Below are positions 59,521 to 64,000 of a DNA stretch of 64,000 nt, in pieces. A model generated the notes under the pieces. It saw only the letters and a list, made by a program, of their open reading frames with translations, ran no database searches and was not told the DNA's origin. Both the position numbers and the translations under genes were made by a program. Position 1 is the first letter of the stretch. Each line of letters begins with the position of its first letter. This DNA is from Dryocola clanedunensis. GTDB lineage: Bacteria > Pseudomonadota > Gammaproteobacteria > Enterobacterales > Enterobacteriaceae. The stretch is taken from the NCBI RefSeq assembly GCF_025215155.1, contig NZ_JALHAM010000109.1; one strand, given 5' to 3'.

Positions 59521-61860
59521 GGTATTAGCTGCCACCCAGGCTCTGAGCACATCCACGTCGTGCTGCCACTCTTGTTTCAGCTCTTCAATCCATTCCCCGA
59601 CGTTATCGGACCAGGCGGGTAAATCCGGCGACTGGATTTGCTGGGCAACCTGCTGCAAATGGCGTAATCCCACCGAGCCTGCCGCCCCTTTAATTTTGTG
59701 CCCCTCTTCCACCACACCTTTCGTGTCGCGGGCGGTCATGTTGGAATCCAGAATGTTTAAATAGTCCGGCATCATCTTTTCAAACATGACTAAGCCATCA
59801 GTAATCAGCTTCGGTCCTACCAGTTCCATGTACTGTTCGAGCATGGGTATATCGAGTAACGCCTGCTGCTTGCTGCTGTCAACTTGAGTCATTACAGGTT
59901 CCTTTTTGGGGTCAGACTGTTGGTTATCCCAGAACTTCTGGATGACCGCCATCAGCGCCGGCACCGCCAGCGGCTTGCTGAGCACATCATCCATTCCAGC
60001 ATTCAGATACTCTTTTTTGTCTTTCAGCACGTTTGCCGTCAGCGCCACCAGCGGCGGCAAATCCTCTTTGGCAAAGCGGACATTAAGCTCCCTGGAGATA
60101 TCCAGCCCTGTCATGTCCGGCAGCTGAATGTCCAGCAGGACCAGATCGTATTCACCGGGGGTAAACTTCTCCAGCGCCTCTTTGCCCGTCATGGCCACGT
60201 CGACGCTGTTGCCAAGTTTCTCGAGCACCGAGCGGGCAACAATCACGTTCAGTTCAATATCTTCCACCAGCAGAACGTGTAGCGCAGGCAGCGGCATATC
60301 GTCATCGTCTAAAGTATCCTCCACTTCTTCCGCTACGCGAGGAGCCTGTACGGTAAGAGCAAACAGCGCTCCCTGGCCCGGTTCGCTACTGACAGTGATA
60401 TCGCCACCCATGCTTTTCGCCAGACGGCGGGAGACAGCAAGGCCAATGCCGGTGCCCGTGGCAGGCTTGCCGCCCTTGCTGTCTTTCACCTGGTAATACA
60501 TAGCGAAGATTTTGTCCTGCTCGTTCTGCGGGATGCCAATTCCAGAATCCTGCACCTCAAAGCGCAGCTGATTTTCGTTTTCATACCGCACGCGCACCGT
60601 GACCTGTCCGTCTTTCGGGGTAAATTTCACGGCGTTGCTGATGAGATTCCAGAGAATCTGGCGCAGGCGGGTGCCGTCGGTCACCACTTTATGCGGCAGC
60701 GGGAGAGTCGGCTCCATCACAAAGCGCAGGCCTTTCTGCTGCGCCTGTAGCCCGGAGAGGTTCTCCAGATCGGCCAGGAAGCTGGTGAAATCTACCTGCT
60801 GGTTATCCAGCTGCACTTTATGGCGCTCAAGCTTATCCATATCGATAATATCGTTGAAGATGTTGCCCAGCGTGATGGCCGAAACGTGGATGGTTTTCAG
60901 ATAGTTGGTCTGCTCGGCATTCAGCTCGGTATCAAGCAGGATACGACTTAAGCCAACGATGCCGTTAAGCGGCGTGCGCAGCTCGTGGCTGATGGTAGAG
61001 ATGAAGGTGGTCTTATCCCGGCTGGCTCGCTCTAACGCGTCCTGGTAGCGCTTACGTTCGGTAATATCGCGCCCAAAGCCCATCAGGCCATGGCGTTTAC
61101 CCACGCGGTCGTAATAAGGCACCTTACGGATTTCAAAGCAGGCTTTGCGTCCGTCAGGATAATCCAACCACTGCTCATACGTCAGCGACACATTGTGGCG
61201 GAAGACCTTCTCGTCGGTTTCGATAACTTTCTGTGCCGCTTCCGGAGAGTAAACATCCTGCGGTTTCAGGCTCACCAGCTGTTTCTCGCTTTTGCCGGTC
61301 AGCAGCTCCATGGCGCGGTTACAGCCGGAAAACTCCTTGTCTTCATTACGGTAGAAAACCAGATCCGGAGAAGCATCCAGAAAAGAGCGCAGGAAAGAGG
61401 ATTGCTGCTCCAGCAGGATTTGGGTCTCTTCACGCTCCTGCATCTCCACTTTGAGCTGCTCGAGCATGGTCTGACGTTCGTCTTCGGCCTTTTTACGGTC
61501 GGAAATTTCCTGATTAAGCTGGGCGATATTGTCCTTCAGCTGAACATTGAGCTTCAGGTCACGCTCACGCATCTCTTCAAGCTTCTCGACCAGTCTGGAC
61601 AACCGCTGACGCGACTCTTCAAGCTGTTCGACAACAACAGAGAGGAAGTAGACCGCCCAGGGCGTGATAAGCAAGCCGAAGAATATCGAGCGCACCACAT
61701 CAATACTTTCGACCTCGCCGCGCAGCAGCATGGTGACAGCCATCTGCACGATGATCGCCAGTACCACCAGGGCCGAAGCCAACAGCAGGGAGAAGCGCAC
61801 TAACCCCAGCTTCACCATTAAATCAACGTAGTACTGCGCCAGTAACCGGATTTGCTTCAT
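59512..61860 (-). CDS. arcB: Anaerobic-redox hybrid sensor kinase ArcB
   Basis: 782 residues. Two membrane helices (about 20-75), coiled linker (ERDLKLNVQLKDNIAQL), PAS domain (about 155-275), histidine kinase H1 (STISHELRTPLNGIVG, His near 292) with N-, G1- and G2-boxes (LISNAVKFTP, DSGIGIP, GTGIGLA), receiver domain (VLLDIQLPDMTG, Asp near 576) and C-terminal Hpt domain (EEGHKIKGAAGSVGL, His near 717). It phosphorylates ArcA under low oxygen. arcZ overlaps its 3' end on the other strand. Confidence 0.97.
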   Translation of the reverse strand: MKQIRLLAQYYVDLMVKLGLVRFSLLLASALVVLAIIVQMAVTMLLRGEVESIDVVRSIFFGLLITPWAVYFLSVVVEQLEESRQRLSRLVEKLEEMRERDLKLNVQLKDNIAQLNQEISDRKKAEDERQTMLEQLKVEMQEREETQILLEQQSSFLRSFLDASPDLVFYRNEDKEFSGCNRAMELLTGKSEKQLVSLKPQDVYSPEAAQKVIETDEKVFRHNVSLTYEQWLDYPDGRKACFEIRKVPYYDRVGKRHGLMGFGRDITERKRYQDALERASRDKTTFISTISHELRTPLNGIVGLSRILLDTELNAEQTNYLKTIHVSAITLGNIFNDIIDMDKLERHKVQLDNQQVDFTSFLADLENLSGLQAQQKGLRFVMEPTLPLPHKVVTDGTRLRQILWNLISNAVKFTPKDGQVTVRVRYENENQLRFEVQDSGIGIPQNEQDKIFAMYYQVKDSKGGKPATGTGIGLAVSRRLAKSMGGDITVSSEPGQGALFALTVQAPRVAEEVEDTLDDDDMPLPALHVLLVEDIELNVIVARSVLEKLGNSVDVAMTGKEALEKFTPGEYDLVLLDIQLPDMTGLDISRELNVRFAKEDLPPLVALTANVLKDKKEYLNAGMDDVLSKPLAVPALMAVIQKFWDNQQSDPKKEPVMTQVDSSKQQALLDIPMLEQYMELVGPKLITDGLVMFEKMMPDYLNILDSNMTARDTKGVVEEGHKIKGAAGSVGLRHLQQVAQQIQSPDLPAWSDNVGEWIEELKQEWQHDVDVLRAWVAANTKK

Positions 61861-61921
61861 GAAACGTTTCCCTCGCCAACAATGCGCTAAATATACCGCA
61901 AAAAGACGTGGCGCTCAGGAA

Positions 61922-62854
61922 TTACAAGACGAGAGTGGGATCCCAGGGTGTATTCAGCCCGGAGCCCTGGGGGCCAAACTCCTGCAAATATTTGTCGATG
62001 GCCGCCATGCCAGCCCAGCGGTTCTCGCACCAAAGGGGCGCCAGCAGGGTCGGACGGCGCGCATTGGCGGAAATTCGATGATAGACGACGTCCAACGGTG
62101 TATGGCGGATCATTTCCCCTGAGGTTACAGCATATTCTTGCAGGTCGATAGCCGCTAAACGCCCTGTCTGCCAGCTCTTCGCCATGGTGCTGCCCTCGAC
62201 TATATGCAAAGGATGAAGCTTAATGCCGTCCACCCCTGTTTCCACGACCTTCTCCAGCGTGTCCATGCAGTGCGCCTGGCCTTCGCCCGGTAACCCGACG
62301 ATAAGATGACTGCATACTTTTAGCCCACGCAGACGTGCACGACGGGTGGTTTCCTGATAGCAGGCGAAGTCATGGCCGCGATTAATACGGTGCAGGGTTT
62401 TGTCGTGCGCCGTCTGTAGCCCCAGCTCCAGCCAGACCTCATAGCCCCTGTCATGGTATTCACTTAGCAAATCAAGCACGCTTTCCGGCACGCAGTCCGG
62501 GCGGGTGCCAACGCACAGTCCGACAATGTTTGTCTGCGTCACCGCCTCCTGATACATCGTGCGCAATACCTGAACTTCCGCCCAGGTGCTGGTATAGGCC
62601 TGAAAATACGCAAGATAGTGCTGGGCGCGGTCCGCGAGCTTCGCCTGATGGACGAGCTGGTCGGCTATCGACTTGTGCTGCTGGGTTTCATCGGCAAAGG
62701 AGGCCACATTGCAGAAAGTGCATCCACCACGGCCAATGGTGCCGTCGCGGTTCGGGCAGCTAAAGCCCCCGTGGAGGGAGAGTTTATGAACTTTGTGCCC
62801 ATAGCGGCGAGAGAGATCCCCACCAAACATATTGACTAATTTCTGTAACTGCAT
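61922..62854 (-). CDS. yhcC: Radical SAM protein YhcC
   Basis: 310 residues, one more than E. coli. Elp3/MiaB-like radical SAM protein of unknown substrate. The cluster cysteines lie in FSCPNRDGTIGRGGCTFCN (about 30-48). GTRPDCVP and VWLELGLQTAHDKTL (about 115-150) are further core motifs. Monocistronic; upstream of arcB in the same direction, divergent from gltB. Confidence 0.94.
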   Translation of the reverse strand: MQLQKLVNMFGGDLSRRYGHKVHKLSLHGGFSCPNRDGTIGRGGCTFCNVASFADETQQHKSIADQLVHQAKLADRAQHYLAYFQAYTSTWAEVQVLRTMYQEAVTQTNIVGLCVGTRPDCVPESVLDLLSEYHDRGYEVWLELGLQTAHDKTLHRINRGHDFACYQETTRRARLRGLKVCSHLIVGLPGEGQAHCMDTLEKVVETGVDGIKLHPLHIVEGSTMAKSWQTGRLAAIDLQEYAVTSGEMIRHTPLDVVYHRISANARRPTLLAPLWCENRWAGMAAIDKYLQEFGPQGSGLNTPWDPTLVL

Positions 62855-63538
62855 AATCTGTTGGGCCGGTCCGAGAAAGGGACGTAGCCTGCCATTTTCT
62901 GCATCACGACGCGATGACCTGGATCAAGCGTACTGGCGCAGCTTTAATCATTGAATAACCATTCACGATTAGTGCAATTCTACGCACTATACAGATGATT
63001 ACTTTTCCTTATACTGCGAGCTTCTTTTTAAAGAATATCTCCCGCGGTGAAAAACAGTGTCATGCAGTACGGTGAATACCAAATGCAGCATAACATGCTG
63101 GTAAATTCACAACTTCCAGCATGGTCTGGAATTTCGCTGCCTTTCAGACAGTGAGAGAGATCACATAACCCGCCTCGTTCTCCGGCACGCCAGGTGCATC
63201 AAAAAACCCAACAAGTCATTCATTATCATTATGTTAACTTCGCTTTAGTCGATTCAGACATAAATAAGAAGGACATTTGACCTGGGTACGCTTTCCCGAT
63301 AAGTTGGAAATCCGCTGGAAGCTTTCTGGATGGGCGCTGTGCCCGTCATATTTATGCAGTAATTTAGATTCCCTCTAAAGCAAGTCCTCAACACTTGTGA
63401 AACCGATGCAAAGGTCAATTAAGAGGGCGACACGCGAGGTCAGCGTATGATGCGCAAAACCCCGTCGCCATGCCCTTTTTACGCCCGTGCGCAACGGTCC
63501 TGGAGTGAGTCACGTAGAGCCTGGGGAGGTTCACTGAT
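62855..63538. other. yhcC-gltB control region with a long gltB leader
   Basis: A TATACT -10 element at 63010-63015 in AT-rich DNA would give a leader of about 515 bases before gltB. In E. coli this region binds Lrp, IHF and other regulators over a wide stretch. No gene is seen on either strand; short ORFs near 63415-63661 on the minus strand lie over gltB and are discarded. Confidence 0.45.
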
Positions 63539-64000
63539 ATGTTGTACGATAAATCCCTTGAGAAGGATAACTGTGGTTTCGGCCTGATCGCCCACATAGA
63601 AGGCGAACCTAGCCACAAGGTAGTGCGTACTGCTATTCACGCACTGGCCCGAATGCAGCACCGTGGCGCGATTCTTGCCGATGGTAAAACCGGTGACGGT
63701 TGCGGGCTGCTGTTACAGAAACCCGATCGTTTCTTCCGTATCGTTGCGGAAGAGCGTGGCTGGCGTCTGGCTAAGAACTATGCCGTCGGCATGATTTTCC
63801 TGAATAAAGATGATGCGCTTGCCTCTGCAAGCCGCCGTATCGTTGAAGAAGAGCTGCAAAACGAGACGCTGTCGATTGTTGGCTGGCGCGAAGTGCCCAC
63901 TAATGAAGACGTGCTCGGTGAAATCGCCCTCTCCTCTAAGCCTCGCATCGAACAAATTTTTGTGAATGCACCGGCTGGCTGGCGTCCGCGCGATATGGAA
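63539..64000 (+). CDS. gltB: Glutamate synthase large subunit GltB (5' part, cut by window edge)
   Basis: Makes glutamate from glutamine and 2-oxoglutarate with NADPH, with GltD. Only the first 154 residues are visible. The start MLYDKSLEKDNCGFG is preceded by GGGGAGG and a TAG stands in frame upstream, so the longer E. coli-type start is not possible here. Cys12 becomes the N-terminal nucleophile of the class II glutamine amidotransferase domain after propeptide removal; HRGAILADGKTGDGCGLL follows. The gene continues to the right. Confidence 0.96.
   Translation, partial: MLYDKSLEKDNCGFGLIAHIEGEPSHKVVRTAIHALARMQHRGAILADGKTGDGCGLLLQKPDRFFRIVAEERGWRLAKNYAVGMIFLNKDDALASASRRIVEEELQNETLSIVGWREVPTNEDVLGEIALSSKPRIEQIFVNAPAGWRPRDME

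Overview
The window is a piece of an Enterobacteriaceae chromosome. Nearly every gene from the leucine tRNA (7.6 kb) to the right edge has a clear Escherichia coli counterpart in protein sequence and local order. The host is not E. coli itself. E. coli-like blocks are joined differently (leuX-ahr next to yjgR-fadH, and yhaK next to murA), REP-type palindromes dot the intergenic regions, and several proteins are clearly diverged. I cannot name the species.

Region 1 (1-7.56 kb) is accessory DNA abutting the 3' end of tRNA-Leu(CAA) leuX, a classic integration site. It holds a leftward operon of six unrecognised small genes, including a winged-helix replication-initiator-like protein and a ribbon-helix-helix-like protein. 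A 1.86 kb gene-free stretch follows, with a perfect 23-bp palindrome, three iteron-like repeats about 32 bp apart, an AT-rich tract and a near-consensus DnaA box. Beyond it lie a catalytic-domain-only tyrosine recombinase, a small exported protein, a small membrane protein and an AT-rich leftward orphan. The whole resembles an integrated plasmid-like element that continues beyond the left edge.

Region 2 (7.56-14.5 kb) holds leuX, the aldehyde reductase ahr, a single-chain dihydroxyacetone kinase, the HerA-like ATPase yjgR and 2,4-dienoyl-CoA reductase fadH.

Region 3 (14.5-24.9 kb) is an accessory surface-protein locus between fadH and rlmG. It encodes a LuxR-type regulator, a lipoprotein, a 2367-residue inverse autotransporter with about 16 Ig-like domains, a second lipoprotein paralogous to the first, and a ToxR/CadC-like membrane-bound regulator. 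The symmetric layout (regulator, lipoprotein, adhesin, paralogous lipoprotein, regulator) is the best candidate here for an undescribed system.

Region 4 (24.9-44.8 kb) is core: rlmG, ygjP, ygjR, alx with its yybP-ykoY manganese riboswitch, sstT, ygjV, the hexuronate genes uxaC-uxaA, exuT and exuR, then yqjA-mzrA, yqjCDEK, yqjF, yqjG, yhaH, yhaJ, yhaK and a RecF/OLD-like ATPase.

Region 5 (44.9-64 kb) is the cell-envelope and nitrogen block: murA, ibaG, mlaFEDCB (outer-membrane lipid asymmetry), yrbG, kdsD, kdsC (Kdo synthesis), lptCAB (LPS export), rpoN, hpf, ptsN, rapZ, npr (nitrogen PTS), mtgA, elbB, the sRNA arcZ, arcB, yhcC and the start of gltB, which is cut by the right edge.
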